In this document: piece by piece, positions 46,701 to 58,033 of the stretch | Position numbering within the stretch: position 1 is the stretch's first letter | How the letters are laid out: each line of letters starts with the position of its first letter | NCBI GenBank assembly: GCA_050250665.1 | Contig: JBFWOF010000037.1 | Span: forward strand, 1-63,821 | DNA from: JADKFD01 sp050250665 | Lineage (GTDB): Bacteria > Pseudomonadota > Gammaproteobacteria > Xanthomonadales > SZUA-5 | DNA length: 63,821 nucleotides | Direction: 5' to 3' | Made by a program: the position numbers and the translations under genes | Notes under the pieces: model-generated | What the model saw: the letters and a program-made list of their open reading frames with translations, nothing else | The model's database searches: none | Told to the model about the DNA's origin: nothing

Positions 46701-48005
46701 TTCCCAACATCGACGGCCGCCAAAGTCGGCCAGGACGAGATTTTCGCGCACGGCTTCGAGACGAGACCCGGCATGCTGATCGAGGGCATCAATGCACCGA
46801 CCACCCTATGGACGATGATCGGCGGCCAACAGTTCCGTGACCGCAGCAGCATTGCCATCGCCCTCGACGATGCTGTCGAAGCCCTGATTGCGGCAACCGA
46901 TGCCCATGTCCAGCAGCCCGAGCTGCGCGCAGCTGCCACAGAACCGGTGATACCTGGTTCGAGCGATTACCTGATCATCAGTCATCCTCAGTTTGTCGAT
47001 CAGTTGCAGGCGCTGGTGAATCTGCAGCAAGGTCGCGGCTACAGCGTGGCCGTCATGCGGACCGACGAGATCTACGCCGGCTACAGCTTTCACCAGCGCA
47101 GTCCGGACGCGATCGCCGCCGTCATCGACCAGATCGCTCCGCGCTTCGTGCTGCTGGTGGGTGGCGACAGCTACGACTATGACGACAACCTGGGGCTGGG
47201 CTCGATGAGTTTCGTGCCGACGTTCTATCGTAGTGCGTCGTCGATCGCGCGTTTTGCACCGAGCGATCTTCGCTACGCCGACCACGACGGCGATGGCGCC
47301 CCCGATCGGGCGCTGGGCCGTTTGCCCGTGCGCACGAATCTCGAACTGGAGCGGGCGATCAACTCGATCCTCGCGCGCGGCAACAGCCCAACGGGGTCCT
47401 TTTTTGCCAGCGCCGGCGGATCCAACGAAAGCGAGCATTTCGGCACCCACAGCCGCAGTCTGCTGTCCTATCTGCGTCAGGGCCAGCCGCGCAGTTACGC
47501 GCTGATCGACGAGATCGGCCTCAGCACCGCGCGCACCGCCACCACCGGAGCACTCGCCGGGGCCGCTGACTGGATCAACTATGTGGGCCATTCGAGTCCC
47601 AACCGCTGGGACTTCCAGAACCTGCTCACGACTGGCAGTCTGGCGAGTATCAGTCGCAGTGGCATGCCAGCCATCGTCAGCCAATGGGGCTGCTGGAACA
47701 ACTACTTCGTCTTGCCTGGTCAGGACACCATGAGCCATGCCCTGATGTTGCGCGAGAACCAGCTGGCCGCTCTGGTCATCGGTTCAACCAGTCTGTCCGA
47801 GGATGCCAGCCATCTGGCTCTGGCACTGCGCTTCTTCGATCTGATTGAAGACGGTCGGATTGGAGATCGACCCGGCGCCGCAATCAATACGGTGGGCGAA
47901 GCCTTGCAAGCTGCCGCGCGCGATCTGAAACTGCGGGCGCCGCAGCATCTGGAATCCAACTACTCGATCAGTCTCTTCGGGGATCCGGCCACGCCGATCC
48001 GTTGA
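37785..48005 (+). CDS. Giant secreted delta-60 repeat / C25 (gingipain-type) cysteine peptidase
   Basis: A 3406-residue exported protein with a signal peptide (about 1-37, ending AAQ). Four blocks of seven delta-60 repeats (each ~49 residues, core QADGKILLGGxFTxVGGxxRNRxARL) lie at about 46-390, 564-905, 1097-1432 and 1622-1958. Each block ends in the same WTRxGSAPD...LSTDGGNSYTPL module. TIG-like domains lie at about 475-560, 1005-1090 and 1536-1620. A Calx-beta domain follows (about 2060-2170), then a bacterial-repeat domain (2174-2245) and an H-type-lectin-like region. The C terminus (about 3057-3406) is a C25 peptidase with His3269 in NYVGHSS and Cys3303 in SQWGCWNN, 34 apart as in gingipains. 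It is probably a surface or secreted protease with adhesive propellers. Substrate and export route are unknown. Confidence 0.9.
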   Translation: MIAMASPSSLRTTRRHRFLPWLMSLLWLLAASPIAAQVPGSLEPLNLDIVGNGVFASAVQPDGKTVIGGNFSSVLGQPRSNIARINADGTLDAGFSPSANLQVLSILLQGDGKILIGGSFTSVAGSTRNRLARLEADGTIDTGFNPNPSGPVLAMAMQADDKILIGGSFTSVAGSLRNRLARINPDGTLDTGFDPNVNSEVQSVLVQPDGKTVLGGGFTGVGGTARNRIARLNVDGTLDTGFNPNVSSGLAVYSLLLQADGKIVLGGNFSGVAGTSRNRIARVSSTGALDAGFNANLVGVNVLGMALQADGKILLGGNFSTVGGVARNRVARLQADGSLDAGFDPDADSDVYSISLQADGKILLGGLFTQVGGTARNRFARLSNDPAMQTLAVVDPTQFTWARSGSAPDLSAVSFALSTDGGNSYTPLTGIATRVGASGDWQFSGFNLPGDGMIRALGRDGFGLVEQRTAFQLPTVTPSNNNLSSTATTLTINGSNFSTTPAENAVAFTPSGSGTVTASTTTTLTVTSLSNLNLGPLNAVVTTAGKTSGAPVQIATVVIPAAGVVDMLDIGIVGSEIRATAVQTDGKTIIAGVFTSVLGQARNNIARLNADGSLDAGFDPNVVGAAIVNVAVQTDGKVLIGGAITSVDGTARSNIARLNADGSLDSSFNPNANGFVLALAVQGDGRILLGGQFSAVGGAARSRIARLDADGSLDASFDPLASVNNNVSSLAVDDAGRILLAGSFTLVNGSPRNRVARLNADGTLDSGFDPNANSTIFTLALQADGKILLGGIFTQVGGIARSYVARLNADGTADATFNRSANAQVFSIAVQADGRILLGGLFTTLGGTARNRIARLNADSTLDTGFNPNSNNQVSSISLQADGSILLGGTFTSIGTMARNRFARLFNDPAFQTLGAQSSSVLLWTRDGGAPDVSQVSFELSTDGGSSYAPLLGTSARVAGTANWQLSGLSLPVSGHLRARGRNIGGNYDASSGLVEQVASFDRSPTITASTFVRLRTASTVVIQGNYFSTTPANNSVAFTPTGAGTVTASTATTLTVTGVSGLSLGALYAVVTSEGLSSGTPVQVATVVEPVPGDLEPLNLDIVGDRVYAAVTQADGKLLVAGQFTSVLGQARSNIARIAADGTLDLGFDPGADNAIYNLAVQNDGKILLGGSFTAVAGATRNRIARLNSDGTLDASFNPTANQDINALALQADGKILLGGLFTAIGASTRNHVARLNADGSLDAGFDPNANNEVSSLAVQADGRILLGGSFTTVAGIGRNRIARVTANGALDSSFDPGANDAVSALAVQADGKILAGGLFTNVGGTARFLIVRIDSDGSLDSSFNPSLDGPPLSVALQADGKILLGGNFNNVGGTQRSKVARLNADGTLDTGYVPYANRLVHSVGLQADGTVMLGGEFDFVGSETRNRFARLVNDPGSQSLSIVDSTQILWTRMGSAPDITQPSIELSTDGGSSYTLLVATPTRINGSANWLLGGLNLPASGQLRVRGRTLGGNYNGSSGSVEASLSFSGLLPRPVVSSVDPATGIIAGGTAITISGSGFTGASAVMIGGSPATDVVVVDDSSITATTPAGAAGSASVEVIALGGSSAPNTLYTYVTSGSVDTLDPAMVGNFALAMAEQPDGKILIAGSFTTMLGQGRRGIARLNADGTLDAGFNPDVNGTVFSVALQANGQILIGGGFTTVGAIARTRIARLNANGSLDTSFDPNLNNTVYSLALQPDGKLLLAGSFISVDGIARNRIARLAEDGSLDASFNPGADNIVYSLAPQPDGNILMTGSFTTVAATVRNRVARLYPDGTLDLGFDPNANGLVEAVAIQPDGRILLGGDFTDLGGNPVNRVARLAMDGTLDTSFNPNANGAVRTLAIQSDERILIGGSFTSVGGSTRNHIARVLADGGLDATFDPDAGNNVGGIMLQANGQILIGGLFTTVGGAARNHFARLYNGTATQSLVATDTGQLSWTRGGSAPDLSQTDFELSTDGGNSYTALGGTPTRVGNSASWQLTGLSLPASGQIRARGVNAGGVYTGSSGLVEQVASFAFPQLTIDDVAIAEGDSGTSQLNFTVTRNGATANPVDFSFSTADGSASAGSDYVASSGTGSIAAGGPSASTTIAVTINGDTLFEGDETFFVILSAPSANALIADSQGLGTIVNDDAEVFTVSPSAGTNGSIAPTTPQSITAGATTSFTLSPDSGYSASVGGTCGGALIGNTYTTNPIDANCTVIASFFIPPSGTAGLSVGSITLPATTSGPNAATRVNFPQAFDSTPVVIVQADDDDADPQSLRISGVDTTGFHVLQVEAPGCIGCTGAGGAMSVHWLAAVPGSYRLPDEVARSSRVPGAGVLVKVGSVSTEANQRATGYGGFAGWAPTSWESVAFPSVSGFDFSSAPVVLSTIQSWNGANEGSNLVLAPQPSLTGTSQLWLTSVLSNVTANRFDAALESSSVDDNGSATAGLAAPETIGWIAIESDISTQLATTGGVGLIGMATALGSATGGCTDTAMSFPSNTTITPSNLRGFVSKQSRNEADGGWVRTCALTNPSDTNVTISARIDEDQDLKADRGHPGSEALGAAMFSGDFSTTPISLAFLQSTRSGSRIDISFQSAVEISHLGYRIWGRENPTRQWRKLHPELMTSVGGDSMQARSYQRSLEAPGITELRIEDVDILGQSRFHPASAVGARVGAPVIDEPLDWNAVRAANASHPVHINRGTGAARVVADVKMAGIQRVSFDDLLAAGFPSGASAGDIAIRDESGPIARYIDCPGSTFVSGCHVEWLGQTRSNLHGSAKAYLIAVDAASAVDVGSARVANGSVRTVLRRRSAAPNRSYTFAAPGNDPWYDQGLQATSAPASLSRTFTLPGRSAGPVQLRVELWGGINYPGSAPDHSTELLLNGQLIDSRRFDGLVASTVMVDLPENLIGASNTLTVRLPADTGFAADLVLLDGYHLDYLGSTTLSDGELRFGQFPTSTAAKVGQDEIFAHGFETRPGMLIEGINAPTTLWTMIGGQQFRDRSSIAIALDDAVEALIAATDAHVQQPELRAAATEPVIPGSSDYLIISHPQFVDQLQALVNLQQGRGYSVAVMRTDEIYAGYSFHQRSPDAIAAVIDQIAPRFVLLVGGDSYDYDDNLGLGSMSFVPTFYRSASSIARFAPSDLRYADHDGDGAPDRALGRLPVRTNLELERAINSILARGNSPTGSFFASAGGSNESEHFGTHSRSLLSYLRQGQPRSYALIDEIGLSTARTATTGALAGAADWINYVGHSSPNRWDFQNLLTTGSLASISRSGMPAIVSQWGCWNNYFVLPGQDTMSHALMLRENQLAALVIGSTSLSEDASHLALALRFFDLIEDGRIGDRPGAAINTVGEALQAAARDLKLRAPQHLESNYSISLFGDPATPIR

Positions 48006-48088
48006 ACTCAAGACCTGGGAAATGATCGGGAACCGGACCCAGCACGTTGCGATCAGAGGAACGGCGACCTGGCCCAGGACATGGGCCC

Positions 48089-52204
<4,116 letters not shown>

Positions 52205-52414
52205 TCCTTCCAGAGCAGGGGCCAACAAACGAAATTCAACTCCGGATCAGTGCAAGCCATGATGAGGTGAAGGCGATTACTTTCCTAGCTCAGTCTAGCC
52301 GCGCAGGCTGGGCGAAAAACACGCTAATTGTGACTCACATTGAAGGCTTTGGCGGGAAGACCGAGCCTCTGGGCTATCTTGACGCATGTCCGGAAGAGCG
52401 CGAGCAACCCCCCG

Positions 52415-52933
52415 ATGTCGTCAGCCCACGCCGTTCAGTTGCACCCGATTCCGACCGCCTGGTTGCAGGACATCGTTGCTGGCCGCAGGCCCGCTTCTCC
52501 AGAACTGGGCATCGCCGAAGACGCCCTACCGCCAGCCCACGTCGCCCGCCGCGCGCTCGCGCAACTGGCTCGGGGTGACGCCCCGCAGTGGTGTCTGCCC
52601 TTCAACATCGTTGCCGTGGACGAGGGCCGGGTGGTCGGCGGCTGTGGTTTCAAGGGCGCGCCGAGCAAACGCACCGCCGAGATCGGCTACGGCATCGCGC
52701 CATCCTGCTGGCGACGCGGCTTCGCCCGCAGCGGCGTCTCGCGCCTGCTACGCCTGGGGGCTGAAAGCGGCGAGATCGATCAGGTCATTGCCCATATTGC
52801 CACCGACAACGAGGCATCGTCCGCGTTGGCTCGGGGACTAGGCTTCGTCGCGAGTTCGGGACTGGTTGAGATCGAGGGGGAGCGACTCGTGCTCTGGCGA
52901 TTGCGGCTGCAGGACGGACAGCACAATTCGTGA
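52415..52933 (+). CDS. GNAT-family N-acetyltransferase
   Basis: A 172-residue enzyme of the GNAT fold. Motif A reads AEIGYGIAPSCWRRGFARSGVSRLLRLG, with RRGFA as the acetyl-CoA pyrophosphate loop; motif B includes IAHIATDNEASSALARGLGFVASSG. The ATG at 52415 gives the usual domain start; 25 upstream codons are open. Acceptor substrate unknown; the layout resembles the RimJ-like group. Confidence 0.87.
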   Translation: MSSAHAVQLHPIPTAWLQDIVAGRRPASPELGIAEDALPPAHVARRALAQLARGDAPQWCLPFNIVAVDEGRVVGGCGFKGAPSKRTAEIGYGIAPSCWRRGFARSGVSRLLRLGAESGEIDQVIAHIATDNEASSALARGLGFVASSGLVEIEGERLVLWRLRLQDGQHNS

Positions 52934-53088
52934 GGCACGCGGCTAACGGCAATGGCCTTCACTGCGCTACCCCCAGCCTTGTGGGTGGCATGTTCGCCCC
53001 CGATTGAAGCGGTTGACCTGCGTGGATGCGGATGTACCGCGTGAAAAGGACGGCAGCGCCAGCAATTCATGCCGGCGCTGCCACCGAA

Positions 53089-53595
53089 TCAGGGCGCTCT
53101 GAATGAATTCAGAATGGCTGCCGCTTCCTTGGCCCCCTTGGCATCGTCGGCAAAGGCCGCGTACCAAAGCTCGCCTATGGTGCCATCAGGCAGCGGAAAC
53201 CACGCCATCAGAAAGTTCACGTCGTCGCCGTCTTCATTGGTACCGGTACCGGTTGCCAGGAAACCCTCCAGACCATGCTGAGCCGTGTCCTTGGCCTTGC
53301 TCAGCACCACGTTGCTGTAGTTTTCCGACAGATAGTCCTTGCTCTCGCCTATGGCCTCGAGCAGTGCTTTCTCGCTGCCTTCGATGGTGCGGAAATAGAG
53401 CATTGCGCCATCCGTTCCCGCCAGTTCGACGTAATCACCCTCCTCTTCGGCAGGCGTCATCTTCCAACTGCTCGGATAGTCAATCAGGAAACTCGCAGCG
53501 TCGGCGCTGGGATAGGCCAGGCGATCGGCATGGGCTGCGGTGGAGAAACACAGGGTTGCAGTAAGCAACGAGACGGCGACAAGCAGACTCTTCAC
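53089..53595 (-). CDS. Secreted protein of unknown function (PsbP/DUF1795-like)
   Basis: A 168-residue protein starting at a GTG (53595) with AGGAG eight bases before it. This start gives the signal peptide MKSLLVAVSLLTATLCFSTAAHA; the longer frame to 53778 would bury it. The mature part (SFLIDYPSSWKMTPAEEEGDYVELAGTDGAMLYFRTIEG..., GLEGFLATGTG, FAILNSFR-type ending) has the profile of PsbP/DUF1795-like domains. Role unknown. Confidence 0.8.
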   Translation of the reverse strand: MKSLLVAVSLLTATLCFSTAAHADRLAYPSADAASFLIDYPSSWKMTPAEEEGDYVELAGTDGAMLYFRTIEGSEKALLEAIGESKDYLSENYSNVVLSKAKDTAQHGLEGFLATGTGTNEDGDDVNFLMAWFPLPDGTIGELWYAAFADDAKGAKEAAAILNSFRAP

Positions 53596-53875
53596 GGGTT
53601 GACTCCTGGCAAGAACAGCGGCACCGGCACGATGGCGCCTGCGCGAGCAAAGGCCAGAGCGTCCGGACAATTCCGGGTGCGGCGCAACCGGAGCGCCAGC
53701 GGCATCGAATCTGCCCGAGCGCGGTCGCCCGATTGATCTGCGGAACCGGACCAGCAGATTAGCTGAATCCGCCGCCAAGGCGGATCAGCAAATGTAACTG
53801 CCGCAACGAGATCTGCCTGAAAGCTGCCGACGATCTTCACGGTCTGCTGATGAGCCCACCTGGACGGAGATTCTC

Positions 53876-54142
53876 ATGAACAGCCTGACTCTGTTGCGCG
53901 CGGCCCTGGCCAGCGCCGTGGTGATGACAGCCTCCGGCGCTCAGGCGGAGGAAAAGGCGCCTGTCGAGAAGTGCTTTGGCATTGCCAAGGCCGGCCGGAA
54001 CGACTGTCAGACGGCATCCAGCTCCTGCGCCGGCACCAGCAAGCAGGACCGCCAGCCGGATGCGTGGATCTATGTGCCCCGCGGCAGTTGCGACAAGATC
54101 GCCGGCGGAAGCCTGACGCCCAAGGCGCCCGACGCCAGCTGA
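53876..54142 (+). CDS. bufA1: DUF2282 / BufA1-type bufferin precursor
   Basis: An 88-residue exported peptide precursor. A signal peptide (MNSLTLLRAALASAVVMTASGAQA) is followed by VEKCFGIAKAGRNDCQTASSSCAGTSKQDRQPDAWIYVPRGSCDKIAGG, the DUF2282 hallmark. Four cysteines (33, 44, 51, 72) match the bufferins, in which the MNIO enzyme modifies core cysteines and the product binds copper in the periplasm. GGAG precedes the ATG. The MNIO gene starts 1 bp after the stop. Confidence 0.9.
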   Translation: MNSLTLLRAALASAVVMTASGAQAEEKAPVEKCFGIAKAGRNDCQTASSSCAGTSKQDRQPDAWIYVPRGSCDKIAGGSLTPKAPDAS

Positions 54143-54143
54143 C

Positions 54144-54989
54144 ATGGGCGCAGCATTGGCACCGGGTGCGGGCATCGGCCTGCGAGGCCCGCATTACGCC
54201 GAATTCCTGTGCCGACTGCCCACTCTGGCGCTGGTGGAGGTGCACAGCGAGAACCACTTCGGGCTGGGCGGGGCACCATTGCAGGTCTTGCACGAGGTGC
54301 GCGAGCACTACCCCTTGTCGTTGCATGGCGTGGGCTTGTCGTTGGGATCCGTTGATCCGCTCGACCGCACCCATCTGCGCAAACTCGGAGAGCTGATCCG
54401 CCGCGTGGAACCGGCGCTGGTATCGGAGCATCTGAGCTGGAATGCCAGCGACGGCGAGCATTGGCGCGATCTGTTGCCACTGCCGCATACCGAGGTCGCC
54501 ATCAACCATCTGGTCAGCCGCGTAGCTCAGGTCCAGGACGCGCTGCAGCGACCGCTGCTGGTGGAAAACGTGTCCAGCTATCTGCGTCTGTCACAGGATC
54601 AGTGTCCGGAGTGGGAATTCGTCGGCGAGGTCGCGCGCCGATCGGGCTGCCAGCTGCTGCTCGACGTCAACAATGTCTACGTCAACGCCTGCAATCACCA
54701 CTTCGATGCCGCCGAGTACCTGAATGCACTGGCCCCGGAACTGATCGGCGAAATCCATCTGGGCGGGCATGCCCGGCGGGAACTGGATGGCGGCACACTG
54801 TTGCTGGACACCCACGACGCGCCCGTCGCCGATCCCGTCTGGGCACTGTACGCGAAGGCGCTGGAGTTCTTTGGACCCAAGCCCACGCTGATCGAATGGG
54901 ACAGCCAGCTGCCGGAGCTGGACCTGTTGCTGGCCGAAGCCGCCCGCGCCCAGCGCTTGATCGATGACCGGGCGCAACTGCAGCGATGA
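54144..54989 (+). CDS. bufB: MNIO-family (DUF692) iron-dependent peptide-modifying enzyme BufB
   Basis: A 281-residue TIM-barrel oxidative enzyme with two or three non-haem irons. Candidate ligands are in EVHSENHF, LHGVGLSLGS, VSEHLSWN, LLLDVNNVYVNACNHHFD, GEIHLGGH and LLLDTHDAPV, in the family order. The likely substrate is the DUF2282 peptide encoded 1 bp upstream. Its stop overlaps the ATG of the partner gene (ATGA). Confidence 0.93.
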   Translation: MGAALAPGAGIGLRGPHYAEFLCRLPTLALVEVHSENHFGLGGAPLQVLHEVREHYPLSLHGVGLSLGSVDPLDRTHLRKLGELIRRVEPALVSEHLSWNASDGEHWRDLLPLPHTEVAINHLVSRVAQVQDALQRPLLVENVSSYLRLSQDQCPEWEFVGEVARRSGCQLLLDVNNVYVNACNHHFDAAEYLNALAPELIGEIHLGGHARRELDGGTLLLDTHDAPVADPVWALYAKALEFFGPKPTLIEWDSQLPELDLLLAEAARAQRLIDDRAQLQR

Positions 54990-55753
54990 ACGCGCTGGCG
55001 CAATATCAGCGGGCTTTCGCGCAAGCGCTGCGCGAAGGCGATCCCGCAGCGCTGCGCGAGCTGGTCGCGGGCGATGCGGAGCGCAGCCGGGTCTACCTCC
55101 ACAACCACCTGATCGGTTTGAGCGAGGCCCTGGCGGACATCTATCCGGTGGTGCAAGCGCTGGTTGGAGCCGATTGCTTTGCCGCAGTCGCACGAGACTA
55201 TGTCCGGGCGACGCCGATGCGCAGCGGCAATGTGCTCGACTACGGCGAGGGCCTGCCGAACTTCATCGCCCGCTGCGACAGCTTGCGCGCACTGCCCTAT
55301 CTGGCTGATCTGGCCCTGCTGGAGTGGACTCGTCATCGCGTCATCCATGCGCCCGATCCAGAGCCCGCCCGACAGATCCAGCTGGCAAGCCTGGCAGCGC
55401 TGGATGACCAGGCCTTGGGCGAGTTGCGTCTGCAGCTGATACCGGCGGCGCGACTGTTCGTTTCCGACTATCCCTGTCTGCGCATCTGGCAGATGCATCA
55501 GGGCGAGGCCGAGCCGGCCTGGGTATCGCTTGATGAAGGTAGCGTGAAATGCATGGCCTTGCGCAGCGGTCTGTCTTTCCGATTTGAAGCACTCGCCGAT
55601 ACCGAGCTGAGCTTTCTGCAGCAGTTGGCGACGCGACCCCTGCTGGCTGCCGCTGAGCACGCTTTGGGCACGGGACAGCCCTTCGATCTTGCGACCACGC
55701 TGGCGCGCTGGAGCCCTTGTCTGCAGCACGCTGAAACCCGGAGAACGACGTGA
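54986..55753 (+). CDS. bufC: DUF2063-family MNIO partner protein BufC
   Basis: A 255-residue partner that in this family binds the precursor and presents it to the MNIO enzyme. The N-terminal DUF2063 domain (LAQYQRAFAQALREGD..., RVYLHNHLIGLSEALADIYPVVQALVGADCFAAVARDYVRATPMRSGNVLDYGEGLPNFI) is clear; the C-terminal half is a winged-helix-like domain of the HvfC type. It overlaps both neighbours by 4 bp, so all genes are translationally coupled. Confidence 0.92.
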   Translation: MNALAQYQRAFAQALREGDPAALRELVAGDAERSRVYLHNHLIGLSEALADIYPVVQALVGADCFAAVARDYVRATPMRSGNVLDYGEGLPNFIARCDSLRALPYLADLALLEWTRHRVIHAPDPEPARQIQLASLAALDDQALGELRLQLIPAARLFVSDYPCLRIWQMHQGEAEPAWVSLDEGSVKCMALRSGLSFRFEALADTELSFLQQLATRPLLAAAEHALGTGQPFDLATTLARWSPCLQHAETRRTT

Positions 55754-57978
55754 CCCCTGCCACTGTACCGACCGCGCCATCGCGCCGAGCGGGACTGCCA
55801 GCCCGGGCTGTCACTGCCGCCATACGGGCCAGTCATCTCGTTGACCAGAGCCTGGGCGCGCCCTTCGATCTGTTGCTGAGATGGTGGTTGGCGCAGGCGT
55901 TCCTGGTCTCCGGACTGCTGAAGCTGGGCGACTGGAATACCGCGGTACTGCTGGCCACCTACGAATATCCGGTGAGCTGGATGAGTCCGCTGAGCGCGGC
56001 GATCACCGGTGTTTGCGTTGAACTCATCGGTGGCCTGCTGCTGGCGATGGGTCTGGCCACGCGTCCGGCGGCCCTGGCTCTGGCAGCGCTGACGCTGGTG
56101 GTGCAGATCGAATATCAGGCGCTGAACAGCCATCTCTACACCATGCTGTTGCTGATCGGTCTGGTGATCATCGGTCCGCGCGGGCTGTCGCTCGATCAGC
56201 TGCTGGGTCGCGGCGTGGGCGATTCGGCACTGCCAGGCGGTCGCTTGCTGCAGCACGCCTATGCCGCGCTGGAACGCTATCTCGCGCCGCTGTGGCGTCT
56301 GCTGCTGCGCGGCGTCGTTGCCGCGGTGATACTGATGGCCACCGGCCAGCTGTCAGCCACCCTGCTCCAGGCCAGCGGCTATGACCCGGGGCCCTTGCGT
56401 GATTTTCTGGCAGCCACAACCCTGGTCGACCCGGGCGACGGTGGCCCGCTGGTGACGGTTGCCGCCCACAGCAGCTGGCTTGCAGGCGCGCTGACGCTGG
56501 GCGCGCTGCTGCTGGCGGCGGGATGGGTGACTCGGGTCGCGGCATTCGCGCTGCTGCTGGTGCTCACGACGCTTTGCCTGTCGGGCACGCCTTCCGCGCT
56601 GGCGCTGAGCGAGCTGATGTTCCTGGGTGCCGCCCTGTTTTGGTTGACCGTCTACGGACCCGGCGTGTGGTCGGTGGATGCTCTGCTGCGGAGAGTTTTC
56701 GAGCGCCCGCGCCTGCTGCCGGCGCTGGATACCTCCCTGCCACACGTGGTCGTGGTCGGCGCCGGCTTTGGTGGTTTGGCGGTCGTTCAGGCATTGCGCA
56801 ACAGCCCTTGCCGGATCACGCTGATCGATCAGCACAACTATCATCTGTTTCAGCCGCTGCTGTACCAGATCGCCACTGCCGGCCTGTCTCCCGCCGATAT
56901 CGCGACACCGGTGCGCGAACACCTGCGGACCCACGACAATGTCAGCGTGCGCATGGCCAGGGTCAGCGGCGTCGACAGCGCTGCGCGCGAGATTCTGCTC
57001 GGCGACCGCCGCCTGGCCTATGACCATCTGGTGCTGGCCACCGGCGCACGTCACAGCTATTTCGGCAAGGACGCCTGGGAACCCTACGCCCCAGGCATGA
57101 AGCGGATCGAGGACGGTATCGAAGTGCGCCGCCGCCTGCTGCTGGCTTTCGAAATGGCGGAGAACGCCGTCGATGAGTCCGAGCGCGCCGCCTGGATGAA
57201 CTTCGTCATCGTCGGTGCCGGGCCCACCGGCGTGGAACTGGCGGGTGCCATCGCCGAACTCGCGCAGCACGGCATGAGCGGCGAGTTCCGCCAGATCGAC
57301 CCGGCGCAAGCCAAGGTCATCCTGGTGCAATCAGGTGACCGCGTATTGCCGAGCTTCTCGCCGGCGCTGTCGGCAGCAACACTGCGCTCACTCAGCGCGC
57401 TGGGCGTGGACGTGCGCCTGGGCGCTCGAGTCGAGGCCATCGACGAGGGTGGCGTGATGGTCAGTGGCGCACGGATTCCGGCGCGTACCGTCATGTGGGC
57501 CGCCGGCGTGGCGGCTTCACCCGCGGCCGAATGGCTGGGCGCCGAGCGCGACCGCGCCGGCCGGGTCAAGGTGGCTGCGGATCTGTCGGTACCCGGACAC
57601 GCCGATGTCTACGCCATCGGCGATACCGCCGCCAGCGAGGCCTGGAATGGTCAGCCCGTGCCCGGGCTGGCACCTGCCGCAAAACAGGGCGGCGCCTATG
57701 TTGCCGGACTGATAGACGCCAAACTGCGCGGCCGACCGCTGCCCAAGCCCTTCCGCTACACCCACATGGGCAGTCTGGCCACCATCGGCCGCAAATCGGC
57801 GGTGGTGGAATACGGGCGCTTCAAACTCACTGGCCCGCTGGCCTGGTGGTTCTGGGGCGCCATCCATGTGCTGTTTCTCGCCAGTCTGCGCAGCCGCATC
57901 GCGGTCGCCGTGGAATGGATGTGGGCCTATCTGACCTTCCGTCGCAGCACTCGGCTGATTACCGGCAAGCTCGATTAG
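55750..57978 (+). CDS. DoxX-type membrane protein fused to NDH-2-type NAD(P)H dehydrogenase
   Basis: A 742-residue fusion starting at a GTG that overlaps the bufC stop. Residues about 25-315 hold two DoxX-like four-helix units (LAQAFLVSGLLKLGDW..., LALAALTLVVQIEY; then LWRLLLRGVVAAVILMATGQLS...). Residues about 325-742 are a type II NADH dehydrogenase: FAD motif VVVVGAGFGGLAVV (about 335), second Rossmann motif VIVGAGPTGVELAG (about 486), and VYAIGDTAA. DoxX proteins are common in bufferin operons; the fused NDH-2 would give a quinone-reducing flavoenzyme. Its role in making or recycling bufferin is inference. Confidence 0.88.
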   Translation: MTPATVPTAPSRRAGLPARAVTAAIRASHLVDQSLGAPFDLLLRWWLAQAFLVSGLLKLGDWNTAVLLATYEYPVSWMSPLSAAITGVCVELIGGLLLAMGLATRPAALALAALTLVVQIEYQALNSHLYTMLLLIGLVIIGPRGLSLDQLLGRGVGDSALPGGRLLQHAYAALERYLAPLWRLLLRGVVAAVILMATGQLSATLLQASGYDPGPLRDFLAATTLVDPGDGGPLVTVAAHSSWLAGALTLGALLLAAGWVTRVAAFALLLVLTTLCLSGTPSALALSELMFLGAALFWLTVYGPGVWSVDALLRRVFERPRLLPALDTSLPHVVVVGAGFGGLAVVQALRNSPCRITLIDQHNYHLFQPLLYQIATAGLSPADIATPVREHLRTHDNVSVRMARVSGVDSAAREILLGDRRLAYDHLVLATGARHSYFGKDAWEPYAPGMKRIEDGIEVRRRLLLAFEMAENAVDESERAAWMNFVIVGAGPTGVELAGAIAELAQHGMSGEFRQIDPAQAKVILVQSGDRVLPSFSPALSAATLRSLSALGVDVRLGARVEAIDEGGVMVSGARIPARTVMWAAGVAASPAAEWLGAERDRAGRVKVAADLSVPGHADVYAIGDTAASEAWNGQPVPGLAPAAKQGGAYVAGLIDAKLRGRPLPKPFRYTHMGSLATIGRKSAVVEYGRFKLTGPLAWWFWGAIHVLFLASLRSRIAVAVEWMWAYLTFRRSTRLITGKLD

Positions 57979-58033
57979 CACCGGCGTGTCCTGCCCAAGC
58001 CGGCGGTGTCGGCCCGACGCGATGACGGGTCGG

